64,000 nucleotides of DNA from Chionis minor (Eukaryota > Chordata > Aves > Charadriiformes > Chionididae), in NCBI GenBank assembly GCA_013398295.1, contig VZSF01007297.1:144569-208568 (forward strand), in the 5' to 3' direction. A program made the position numbers and the translations under genes. The notes beneath the pieces were generated by a model, which was given only the letters and a program-made list of their open reading frames with translations, did not search any database and had not been told where the DNA came from. Below, piece by piece: positions 25,136 through 36,310 of the stretch; positions within the stretch are counted from its first letter, which is position 1; each line of letters opens with the position of its first letter.

Positions 25136-25456
25136 CAGAATGCCTTTGGATTCTTCTCCCCTCTTTCCCTCCCCTCCGCACAGGGCTTTCAGCGTGGCGG
25201 GGAAAGCATAATCGGCGCCCTGAATGGGGAGGTGGGCTCTTGCGAGCTTCGCCCCACGGCGCAGCGGCTGGGAGAGGGGCTCAGGGGATTGCTGCGGGTG
25301 TCGTGGGCAAGCCCGGTTGCTTGGGGGACGAAATAATAAAAAAAAGGCAGTGGTGTTTAGTGCTGAAGTGGTTGGGGGATTTTAAGGTGCCAACCTCTAT
25401 ATTTGGGGGAGAGTATTGGAGTATTGTCTTTTGAAAGTCCCAACTCAGTTTCTTGA

Positions 25457-25574
25457 TTTTTTTTTTTTATTTTTTTTTTTTTTGCATGGCGTTTCATAGC
25501 TTTCACTGGGCATTTTAGTTGTTGGTGGTGGTGGGGTTTTTTTTCTTTTTCTCCTCCTTTTTTTTTTTTTTTTT
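25457..25574. repeat. T-rich tracts
   Basis: Two long T-rich runs (25457-25483 and 25537-25574) flank a GTTGGTGGTGGTGGGG stretch. On the minus strand they read as oligo-A, possibly old retroposon tails, but no body is recognisable. Confidence 0.8.
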
Positions 25575-28239
25575 AGGTGGGATTGGCATCCTGGTGGGAA
25601 CTTAATTGGAAATATTTGGGGCTTGCTTCTGGATGTTCCAAGTGATAGGAAACAGAAGCTCCAGAAAAGCAGAAGAATTTGGAAATAAGGAAGGGGAAAA
25701 AAGAAAGTGTATTTTGAAAACCAACAGAGGCAAAAATACTGTGAAAGAGAAGTTTTGGGCACTTTTGAAGCTACTTTCATACAAAACAAAAATACAAACA
25801 CATGGAGCTTGCCTGGGCAATGGAATCAAATACTATTAAATTCCCCTGTGTGCTCATTTCAGGAAGCTAAGGGGATACAGGTGTTTGATGCTTCCACCTG
25901 TAAGATGCTTTTGTCTTCTTTGCAGGTTAGGACCTTATAATAGAGAAGATTTTGAAGGGGCTACTGTCCTCACCTTTCCCAACCTGCAAGTCCAACAGAT
26001 GGACTCATGTGAGTCCTCTCTAGTGTGTGTATTTCACTAGAAAAGAAGTGTTTCTGGTAAGATATTCAGATTCATTTGGGGAGATCTGGGTTTTGTTTGA
26101 CTAATGTGTTTAGACTATGCGGGTATGGAATGTTTTTCCCTTGTTCTGCACAAGGCAAACAGAAACCTTGCCATCATTTCTGGTTTGTGTTGGAAAAGGA
26201 AGTCTTGCAGGTAATATCATTTCTGGGCTGATCAAAACAGCCGGGAAAGGGATAAATTAGCTTTCTGGATCGTGACTACATGTAGCTGTTCTGTAACAAG
26301 GAACTGCATTTTTCTGTAGCGCTTGCCTGTTTTAAAGTGTCAAGAAAACTTTGTCAAGAGACTCATTGACTAACAAATGCTCAGCAGAAGAAATAGAAAT
26401 CCAGTATGATGAACTGTTTCCCCAGAGTTTGCAATATTTGGAGAGTGAGGGGATTGAAAGCCAAAGGTGTTAAAACCCATCTCCTGGAGCCCTGTGAATA
26501 TGAAAATATCTCAGCTTTTAAATGAGTTTCTCCTTTGTGGTTTACAGAAATTTGACAGCCAGATACTGAAGTGAAGGAGTCCGTTATCTACATGACAAAA
26601 TCTCAATAGTTGTTTTAGGAACCAGAGAGCAACTTTCTTGATGCTCGTAGTTTGCAATGCTGGGAAACTTGAGTGAAACAGGGAGTGAATGACATTACCA
26701 CATCCAAAAGCAATGAGGTTCAGGAAAGTTAAATAGCCCACACCAAATGATGTAAAATCAGATCTTTTTAAATTCTTCCATTTTTCATAGTCCTTAACAA
26801 ATAATTCTTTCAAGTCAAACTATGAGGCTGCGTTCTATAGTTCTTATTGATTTCAGTTGGAACTTTGCCTAAATAAAATGTGCCCACTTTTTTTTTTTTT
26901 ACTCTTTAAATCCATCATTCCTTGCTGTTACTCTTAGACTTTGCCACATCTCCCTGCTACAATCAGCCCTTGTTGTGTGAGGACAATCTACTTGCATGCC
27001 ATAACAGCTTCTGCCCCAAAGACCTGACAAACTGCTTTATTTTCACACTTAAAACCCATACTTCCAATAATCCCCAGTCACATAGAGTACTGGAATATGA
27101 AAACTCACTCCTCATGCAAGACAAATGCAAAGAAACAGGGTTATGGGAGCAAAAGGGAGCATCGCAAGGGCTGTTTGGGCAAAAGATGCTCTGTGGTCAA
27201 CGTCCACGTGTTTCACTTACGTATTCTTTCTCCCATTCTGCTTCTGGGTCACTGATTTTTATGTAACTCAAGGGTTTATACAAATGAAAACATGATTAAT
27301 AGATTATGCTGGTTAAAGACGGTGTTATTATCTTCCTCTCACATTTGAGGAACTCACAGCACCTTCAAAGCCATGTCAAGAAATTGCAGTAACTCCATCA
27401 AGGTGAGCCAGGGTGAAGGAACAACCTTAATGCTCCTTCCCCAGAAAACTGCTCCCTAAGGACTTGCCCGAGATCAGTGAGCCTGCTCCTTCCCTCCATT
27501 TTGCATTTGACTGTGATTGGACCAGGTTCTCCTAAACACCTACTCCCAGGTGTAACTGGAGATGCCTGGGGCAGCTCTCCAAGGAATTTTCCAGGAGAGC
27601 AACACAACTTTTGGAAGCCAACTGAATGCAAAGCAGGGCTGTATCTGGCTCCTTAATACTCAGAATCCCAATGTCACAGCAATGTCTCCACCTTGTGCAA
27701 GGACAGCTTCATGTCCAGTGACACCCTGCGACTCAAGCAGATAAAGCGATATCAAGTATTTCTTCTATAACACCTAATAATCTATATAATCTGTTTGGCC
27801 CTTTTCATCTCCTTTCTTTTTTTTAACCAAGGTTGAGACATCATAAAACAAGGGACGGTACCTTTGGAAGAGGAGGAACCTTTTCGAGAGTCGTTGGGAG
27901 ATGGGCTGTTACCCCAAATCCATAAACCAGAAGAAAAACAGTGAGAAATTTGCCTCTACCTCATAAATTTATGATGCAGCTGTCTGCCGTTAGCTCCTGG
28001 TTGGTTTGGCACTGCCAATATGGTGCCAAGTGCTCTTCATCTCATCACTCAAAGAAACCTCGAGACTCGTCCAAGTAGAAACCCAAATATTGAATTTCTT
28101 TCCATGTGATGCTGGCCTGTATCATGGCCGTCCTGACTAAAGCTTGATGAGCTTGGCAGTGGCTACCAACAGCAGCAAACATCTCGCCAGCACTGGGTGA
28201 CAGTCAGGGTGACAGCTGGGAGCCTGCGAGGGGGACAGG
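25575..28239. other. Intergenic DNA
   Basis: No gene or clear repeat. AT-rich, with short open frames only. Confidence 0.5.
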
Positions 28240-28639
28240 CGACTCTAAACACATGCTTAAACACGGCGCTATTTGCCCAATAATCAGTAACATCGAGAGG
28301 GCGACATTAAACAAAATAATAAATTGTGTGCTGGGCTTCAAATTGGATCCCTTTTTTATTTGATTTTGCTAGGATTTATTCCATTTGACAAACCATGCTG
28401 TTTAGAATACAATAGTGGCATAATCACAGCCCGGGGCCCTCATTCTTCAAGATAATGGGATACTTATTCATCTAAGGCAGGTACAAGTCTGTCCTTGGCT
28501 TTCATTTTACAAGATTACTTGTATTTCTGTCTCGTTTGCAATAGGTGATATCTGTCAGAAAGCAATTTTCACCCAATTTGGGGCTCTTAATATTTTGTCT
28601 TTAAACTGCTTTGTTGTTGATTTTTCCGGTCTCCCTTGA
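28240..28639. promoter_or_regulatory. Candidate conserved noncoding element beside the gap
   Basis: AT-rich, unique-looking sequence with CCCAATAATCAG, GGCATAATCACAG and AATGGGATAC cores and no coding signal. It abuts the assembly gap, so its end is uncertain. Confidence 0.35.
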
Positions 28640-28681
28640 NNNNNNNNNNNNNNNNNNNNNNNNNNNNNNNNNNNNNNNNNN
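28640..28681. other. Assembly gap (42 N)
   Basis: Run of 42 N; the true gap length may differ. Confidence 0.99.
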
Positions 28682-31600
28682 CTTTTAAACAAATAAATAA
28701 ATAAATAGCATCCTCGGCCCTGTTTACATAGCTCGACGATTTATTAGTTAAGCGTGACAGCACAGGAATTTTTCAATGTACGAGGCGTCCTGGCTGGTGT
28801 GTGTTCCACTTCATCCTCAAGAAAAAGAGAGCCACGCTCGCTTTTGTTCAGCCTGACAGTCTGGGAGTTCAGCAGTTCAGCAGATAGGAGCCCCTCGTCC
28901 CCCCAGAGGCGTGCCAAAAACCCATAGTTTAAAGGCCAAGTGGAAGGGCTGAGCTGAGGTCCTGATTCAGGCTTTGAGGGCTTAACTTTGACATTTTTTT
29001 CCAGTAAAGGTGAATGAAAAGGGGATTGTTTTTCTAAGTTTTCCTTTTGGCAGGAGTGCAGTGATTTTTTTTCAGGTACTGTCGGGAAAGGAAAAGGAAA
29101 AGAAAGAAAAAATAAATTTGGTCCACTAGCAAGGTTCTGGTCAGTGCTAAAAAGAAACATTTGTTTTTTCAGTTAGAAATGAAGTGAAATGGGGAAAAAC
29201 ATGTGATAATCTGTTTGGACCTAAAAAGCATTTAGATAAAATTCTAGCTCTTTGGGATATCAGCCCTTCCGGATTCCCTACGTGAAAAACTCTTCTCATT
29301 GCCCTGTTTTCCCATTTCCCCACGCTTGCCCCTGCAGCCCCCTGTGCTGCTTCTGGGTACCCCAGGTTAATTCATCCTTAAATTTTGATTCTGAAAATGC
29401 AATAGCTCAATCTCGATCGATCTTTTCTTTCCCCTCTTCCCCCTCATCCTTGCTGAAAGCGGCAGGAACGTGGGCAGATGTGAAGCCCCCTCCCAGCCCC
29501 AACTCTCGTGCTGAGACCTGATGGAGACGTGACACATTCCTGCAGGTAACGTAGCCCTGCAAACGTCCTGGGAGGTGGAGGGACTTAAAAACACAGGTGG
29601 AAGCAAAGCAAACAAACAGCATCAGGGAAATGGGGCTGAAATCAGAAGCACATCTCTCATCTCTTTGTTTCAGCCGGTCAGAGGAGCTCCGTGCAAAGAG
29701 GAATTACTTTGAGGCGACTCAGACACCTTTCTTTTCTCTGTGGGTGTCTCCAAAAGCAAAACTAATTCACTATTTCTGCTCCATCAGGTCTCCCCTCCAT
29801 TGTTCCCCTCTAATTTTTTTTTTTGTCTTACTTCAGAAACATTCCTGCCTGAGTAATCGTCTCCAGCACGGAGAGCAAGGAGAGGAAATTAAGACGTTAT
29901 TGAGGGTTTGAGAGATATCTCATGTTTCAGTGTGGATCAGAAGGCCTTTTTTTTTACCTTTAAGGTGCCTGTTATGGGGAGGTGAGGCAAACATGTTGGC
30001 TGGCTTAGCTGGGGGGAGAGGGCTGGGGGGAGCGGGGCTGGTCTTCAGGAAGCTGTGACGCTTCTCTCCTCTCTTGACACGGCGTTAAATATGTCCTTAA
30101 TTCCACACATGGGTCTGTCTACAGTATATAATCTCTCGGGGGAAGAGTTTCATCTTTGGTGGTCTCCAGAGAGCAATCGCAAGAAGTTTTTACTAGGTGG
30201 TTCCCAATTTTACTTGGGGAAGAGATGAGGCTGGACTATGGGAAGTGTCAGATGAGATTTTTTTTGGTGACATGAAGCAAAATTGAAACTCACATGTAAC
30301 TTTTGAGTGGCTTCTTTGCCTCAATAACCACAAGCTGAAGGAAGCTGAGCTGCTTCCACCAGGCAAGTGATTTATCTTGTTATAGGAAAGTTCATTTTTT
30401 AACTAAAGAATGACGAGACCATACACGTAAAAATCCATCAGCAAAGTTTTTTTCCAGTGTAGCACAGTGGATTTCAGTTTTTCCCACGTTTCCCAGGGCA
30501 GCTGTGGAGACCCGCATGGAGATTTTAAGCTGGCTTCAGAACTGCTTTGGTTTTCTCTGCTCCTTTTCGCGGTGTCCTCAGAGAGATGGTCTCCTGTCCT
30601 AAACAACCACCCTGGCCACGGCCACCAAAACGCTGAGATGGGCCACTTGGCTTAACTCACAGAACCTTTGCGGTACTCGTGGCCTATTAATTGACTCCAT
30701 AAGAAGGAAATAATAGGGAAATTATCATAAATATTGCACCTGGGATTAAACTGTGCTTGCAGCTGCCTTTGCAGTAAGGGGTGGTGTGAAGTTGACTGTG
30801 CAAAAATGGTAGCTCCCAAGTCAGTCTGGAAACAGAAGGTGCCTCACCCGAGCGTCCTGCTGGTGGTGGGACCCCATAGGCCACCCTATGGGCATCTTTT
30901 CATATGGAAGATCTCCAGTCAGATCCCATCCCTGTGTCCAATAGCATCTAACTTAGCCTCCCGATGTCCTGTGGAAAGGAGTTCCCCCAGCTAACGGTGG
31001 ACTCTGTAAACGGGACCTCCTTAGCTTGCTTTGCAGGTGATGGAGTGACCTTGGGTTTGTTCATTCGGCATCCCAGTTCTTCCCAGTGCAAGAGGAAGAA
31101 CCCCATGGTTTGGGGGGCTTTGCAAACTGCGCGTGAGCTGTGCTGGGAGCTGGACAGTCACAGTGTGGTGGAGTGGAAACCAGTGCTGTGTAGACGGTGT
31201 CACCAACACAGAGCACTTTACATCCATTTGTATCTTTTTATGCTGGCTGTTATAAACCTACCCAGATTTCTCAGTCACGTCCCAGACTGGACCAGTCATT
31301 GTGTGATGTGCTTTTCTACTACAATACCTATAAAAAAACATAAGGAGGAAGTTTGATCTCCAAGGAGATGAAAAATCCTACCAACGTGATCTTTTATTGG
31401 ACCTTTCATTCTGTTTATTGAAATAACCTCACACCCCTGTTTATCAGTTCACCCATGTGTTTTCTTGTGGATACGGTGGAATCCAACGCTCTGATATTCT
31501 GCTTTGCTAATGCAGAGAGAATGTGTTTGAAAGAAAGCCAAGCTGAAGGAAATTCATTACCTTGCTGGTGGACTGGATCTGCTTTTTGGCTCTGTGTGTG

Positions 31601-32559
31601 AGTGAATTAACTTTGCTTCAGGTCCCTGCATTCCCTGTCCAGGGCTTGTCGGGAAAGTGATTTGCAAAACCCTGCCGAGTGGATGCTGCTGGAAGCTCAA
31701 AGTTCTGCGAGCATGGCCTCTGATCTGGTGGGTTCCAGAAAAACCAGAGTTGAGAAACGGACTTGGCTTGTCCCAGCGCTGCCTTCTTCACGGCAGGAAA
31801 ACCTCCCGGGAAGCAAGTTTGTGAAAAAGAAGCAGTATTAGGGCTGCAAGGGTGCAGTACAGACAGCCGGCTCCCAGTCCTGCAACATGGAGGTGAGACT
31901 GGGATTAATTGCGGGTCTTGGCTGAACTGCCTGGATGAGTCCTTGATGAATCAGGGCTTGGAATAAACTAATTCACTGACATCTGCTGATTTCTGCAGAA
32001 GCCAGACGGCTAAACACCTTCCATGCTCTGGGTCTAACCTGGAAAGCCTAGTGTGGACATGGTGCAGTCCTGCTACTTCTGCACTTGGGCGCCCTCCTGC
32101 CACTACAGGAATGAAAATAACTTTCCTCCATCAGCTGCAGGAGGCAAAGGATCGGCTGCAGCCTGACGGTGGGGAGGCTGCGCTTCACCCCACTGGGGAG
32201 TCACGTTCGCCTGGGAACGCTGGACTGATCCTACCTGGCGGTGGGAAAGACCAGAGGAACGGAGCTCAAGAATTTCCCAAGGCTGAGCAAAAAGCCAGCC
32301 TTCATCAAAAAAAAAAATGGGCTACAAATCCTGAAGACACCAAATAAAATACATTGCGAACGCTTAGAGTGATATACGGACAAAAGTTGCAGGTATTTGA
32401 GCGGTTTAGGCGTTATTAATATTTGCTTTGTCAAAGGCAAGATAGGTTTGTCTGACATGTGCCTTGCGGCAGGTTAAAATAAAAAGACCAGCATGGTCCC
32501 TTCTGGACTTGCAGCTCCTGCAAACAGTGCCAGCCCCAGTGTGTAATAGGATCTTCACT
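28682..32559. other. Intergenic DNA
   Basis: No gene recognised. It opens with a short AAAT repeat, then mixed sequence without splice-supported open frames. Confidence 0.5.
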
Positions 32560-32900
32560 GCTATTCCGGGGCTTGAATAACATTATGGTGACTTTGCATA
32601 GATTTTTGCCCTTAATGCAAATAGGGAAATGATTTTCTAATCAGGTAAGATAAGGCTGAAACATGATAGATAGAGTTGGGCTTGCTAATGAAATACAAAG
32701 AAGTAGCCTGTAGCTCCATAAACTATTCTTAAAAATAATGCAACGTTAAAAAAAAAAAATGAGTTTCTTTGGCTAACAGCGATGTGAGAGAGCCTTGATG
32801 CAAATCTTTGTAATGAGTGCATTTCGATGAGCGTTTGAAAAATATATATGTATTTATTTGCATTGATATGTTTATATGGCTTTACATATCAACTTAGTCA
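32560..32900. promoter_or_regulatory. Candidate enhancer with three POU octamers
   Basis: Three perfect octamer motifs: ATGCAAAT at 32615-32622 and 32798-32805, and its complement at 32856-32863. They sit in AT-rich, noncoding DNA with CTAATGAAAT and GATAAG cores. Octamers bind POU factors (for example BRN2/POU3F2), which act in neural enhancers. Assignment to DMBX1, whose stop codon is about 8 kb away, is inference. Confidence 0.45.
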
Positions 32901-33349
32901 GGAAAAATTGAATAAAATGTCTCAGGTCTGGGAAATGAGAAGAGATTATGAAAAGCAGATTTAATATAGCACAGTTTTTTGATGTTTGTGGCACATTTCA
33001 TCATATTGCCAGAGACACCCAATTACACAGCTTGCAGAGTAATCAGCAAATGGGGGATCCGAAGGAGAATATTAACCATGGTCTTTTTTCCCCCCTTCCT
33101 CCTCCTCCTTCTTTAGCAAATATTATGTTATGCTTTATGGAAATGGATCAAAATGCCACATGTGCAGTTAATACTGAGCTCTGGAGCTCTTTCAAATCTT
33201 ATTTTTCCCCTCACATTGTATTTTTCTGGAACAAACCTCCCGATAACTTTAGGACATGGTTTTTAAGGCAAAAACATCACCTTGAACTTCCTGCAAGTTT
33301 GGGTTCTAGTTTTAGTGGGTGGCTGACCTTACATCACTGACATTGCAGC

Positions 33350-33367
33350 GGGGTGGGGGGGGGGGGN
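33350..33367. repeat. G-run ending in an N
   Basis: A GGGGTGGG...G run stops at a single N (33367), a sequencing failure or scaffold join. Confidence 0.9.
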
Positions 33368-34845
33368 TCAGGTCTTATTGTTAACTGCAGATAATCACGT
33401 GCAAGGACACGATTGTAACTCATCCATTCATTTCCCTCTTGGTGGAGGCAGGAATTGACTGAGCTATTTGGTGGCCTTGAAGGTCACAGACTCTCCTCAT
33501 CCAGGGGGCTTTTTTAATATTCAAAGCAAACCTGTAACTGCAGTGGAAAAGGAAATCTAGTGATTAATATTCCCCTTATTGTGGAAAAAAATAGCAATGA
33601 TTGCAGTTTAGGACACTTGTGGCTGGCTGATATTTTGTGATCATGTACATGTGTACATGTGATCAAACAGCCCTTGAAGGCACTGATGAGACTGGTTCAA
33701 AAAAATTAGAACTAAAAATATTGCAGGCAGGGGTGTTTCCAGGCTCTGCCCATATTCCCACTGTTCCTGGCTCTCTGCCCGGTTCAAGAGAAAGTCACTT
33801 TTCTTGAGAATGTCAGAAAATTTATTACTCATTATTACAAATGCGTTTGTTTTTCCTTCCCAATGACTTTTTGCCTACTATGTTGTTTCCTCTACAGTAT
33901 ACCTACACCTGGGAAAAGAAACTAGGAAGTAAGTAATATCAGTTGGGGATGACATTCTGAAATTGAATAATTTGATTCTTTTTCAAGATCTTCATTATCG
34001 GATGACTTGAGGAAAATCTCAAAAAATTCAGAGTTATTTGGTTTTTTTCCATCAGCTTCATTAGGCATCATATTAGGCCTTTAGCCAGGATGGAAAGCCC
34101 TTGACATTGCTAGCAACTTCTTGCCCAAACAGAAGTTTCACTATCTAGGAGATGTTCAGTCTAGCCCTGAAGGAGCAGCTATGTACAGGTACAAGCTTTA
34201 TAAAAGCTTCCCTGCCATCTTCTTGTGGACAGCCCACCTTGGATAGACCTAGAAAAGGGTCTTCCATCAAAAGAACAGAAACATCCCCAAAATTGCATAA
34301 AAGCCCAAATCATTTGAGAACGGTCAAATTCATCTTTCATCACTGTCTTCAAAGACAAGGTCGCTAGTCGAGTCTTTCCCATCGTCACCTCATCAGGCAT
34401 GAACTTGTCTCCTAGCTAGTGCTGGAAGATGATGAGAGAGCAGACGCCTTGTGCTTGCCTCGCACAAGGTGCTGGAGCAATTGCTTCAGTGTCTTGCAGC
34501 CAAAGGGGAATTTTCACCAGCCACCACAGCTGGAGACAGTGACCCCCAACAGCAAGAAGCTGATATTCTGCACCATTTCATGCAGACTTTTCCCTGTGGT
34601 CCCAGCCTCCCCTGGCTGACAGGCAGTGGCACTCGCCACCATCGGCAGGGACGTGGTGATGCCACGGGGACGGACAGGGGAGTGTGATGTGGCCACTGTT
34701 ACCTGACCCACACTCCAGGTCCAGGTCCTCGCAGCCCACCAGTGACACAGCGCAGGTACAAAACAGGTCAGCCTGCTTGCATTGACACCCCTACCGATCA
34801 GCTTGAGTAGTTGTTCATGAAGAATTCGCAAAATAAATTTTCCTT
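33368..34845. other. Intergenic DNA
   Basis: Nothing recognised apart from a small palindromic stretch, GTACATGTGTACATGTGATC, near 33645. Confidence 0.45.
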
Positions 34846-35135
34846 GATTTTTTTTTTTTCTTTTTTATTAGCGGAGTATGAAAACAGGCAATAATTTTAC
34901 AGAAAGCAGGACTGGCACAATCGGTACATAGTATCATGCTGCAGCTTTTTGGAAATGAATATAAACTCTTTCTTTTTTTTTTTATTCTTTTACCTACCAG
35001 AATAAATAAATATGATACACATTTGAGTTCCTCAATAGTGAATTCTAAAGCACAAGGTCTTACACTACGGTTCAATTTTACAGCAATCTGTACAGTATAT
35101 TACTTTGATTTCCTTTTTGTTCTCCTTTAAAAGCC
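34846..35135 (-). other. Possible transcript 3' end or retroposed 3'UTR
   Basis: On the minus strand, AT-rich 3'UTR-like sequence leads to CTAATAAAAAAG and then a run of A (34846-34869). A second AATAAA with a long A-run lies near 34970-34985. This could be the end of a noncoding transcript, a distal DMBX1 3'UTR end, or an old retroposed copy. No reading frame supports a gene. Confidence 0.25.
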
Positions 35136-35526
35136 TTTGTTCCTTTGCAAGATAGGTTTGACACACAAACACGGTTACACTTTGGAGCTAACTGTACGCC
35201 TTGGGTCAGAAGCTGGGGAAAAAAATAAAAAATTGATTGCCTCCTGGCATGAGAAAATAAACCAAAAAGTTATTTTCCATTGCACAGACACATCTAAACT
35301 TCTCTGGTATGAGATGGCCCTGCTCAATTGCTAGAGCAGTTAGGAAAGACTTCGGCCATTCGTAGGGCACCAGATGCATTATTTAATTTGCTGTAGGTTT
35401 AATCTCTATCTTTCTCAAGAAAGCTTTTGCTACAAGATTTTACCTTGGAGTCCAGACTATTAAAAAAAAAAAAATTGTCTGGTTTTGTTAGTATGTGACA
35501 AATCTTATGTTCTTTACAAATTAATT

Positions 35527-35612
35527 CTGGGGCTAAATTTTGTCCTTAGCTGTGGCATTGCTCCACTGAAATCAGTGCAATTATTCCACTTATAGCTTCA
35601 CAGCAGTTCAGA
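35527..35612. repeat. Old interspersed repeat remnant
   Basis: The segment around TTGCTCCACTGAAATCAGTG recalls the 'ACTGAAGTCAATGG' repeats scattered through sauropsid genomes. Family not assigned. Confidence 0.35.
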
Positions 35613-35918
35613 GCAGCGGCTGGGTCTTACTTTATGAGTGTCGGCATTAATGAGAACCTTCACTAATGAGAGGCACCCATATGCAGAAGAGGTGACATTA
35701 GCATCTCAGCTTTTGCACCTCTTCCCCAGCCAGCCTCAGAAAGCAGCGGCTGACACGGAGGCTGCTGTCTGTGCAGCTGGAGACGAAACAACGCATCCAC
35801 AAAGTCTGTGGAAAACAGAGGACGCTGATCATTACCAGGCTGTTTTGTAGAATGGCGGAAAAGTCGCACACACACATCAGAGTTGGGGATTCTTTGTTTG
35901 ATCTTGCTTCACTGGAAA

Positions 35919-35970
35919 TTTGTTTGTTTGTTTGGGTTTGTTTGTCGGGTTTTTTTGTTGGTTTGTTTAT
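35919..35970. repeat. (TTTG)n-like microsatellite
   Basis: Imperfect TTTG/GTTTGTT units. Confidence 0.85.
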
Positions 35971-36184
35971 TGCACCAACCTTTCCTTATCCCTCTGCTAT
36001 GGATTTGGACTGAGAGCAGATCTACTCAGAGAAACAGCTTTTTTTCACTCAATAGGAAATACAGGAGATGTATTGTGTTGCTCTAGAACAGATCATAAAA
36101 AATCAGCAAGGGGCACATGGAGGGGTAAGGAGGGAGGAAAAGAAAAATCAACACAGCTTGTAAAAACCAGCAGGAAATTCTGTA

Positions 36185-36310
36185 ATTTACTTTTTTCAGG
36201 CTTAATTGAGTTATGTTTCATAGCTACTGTAATTAAACTAATAGAATACATTGGATTGGAATTTGCATTCCCTTTGTATAGAGGTTTATTTAATCCTTTA
36301 CGTATGAACT
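36185..36310. promoter_or_regulatory. Candidate enhancer with octamer and TAATCC
   Basis: A 126-bp AT-rich block with CTTAATTGAGTTA, CTGTAATTAAACTAATAG, a perfect octamer (36261-36268) and TAATCC (36291-36296) 22 bp further on. POU plus K50/OTX-type sites fit a brain enhancer. Inferred from motifs only. Confidence 0.4.

Noticed and set aside
24838..25434. 198-codon plus-strand open frame
   Set aside because: No splice sites, no recognised domain, and it crosses a motif-rich noncoding block; likely chance.
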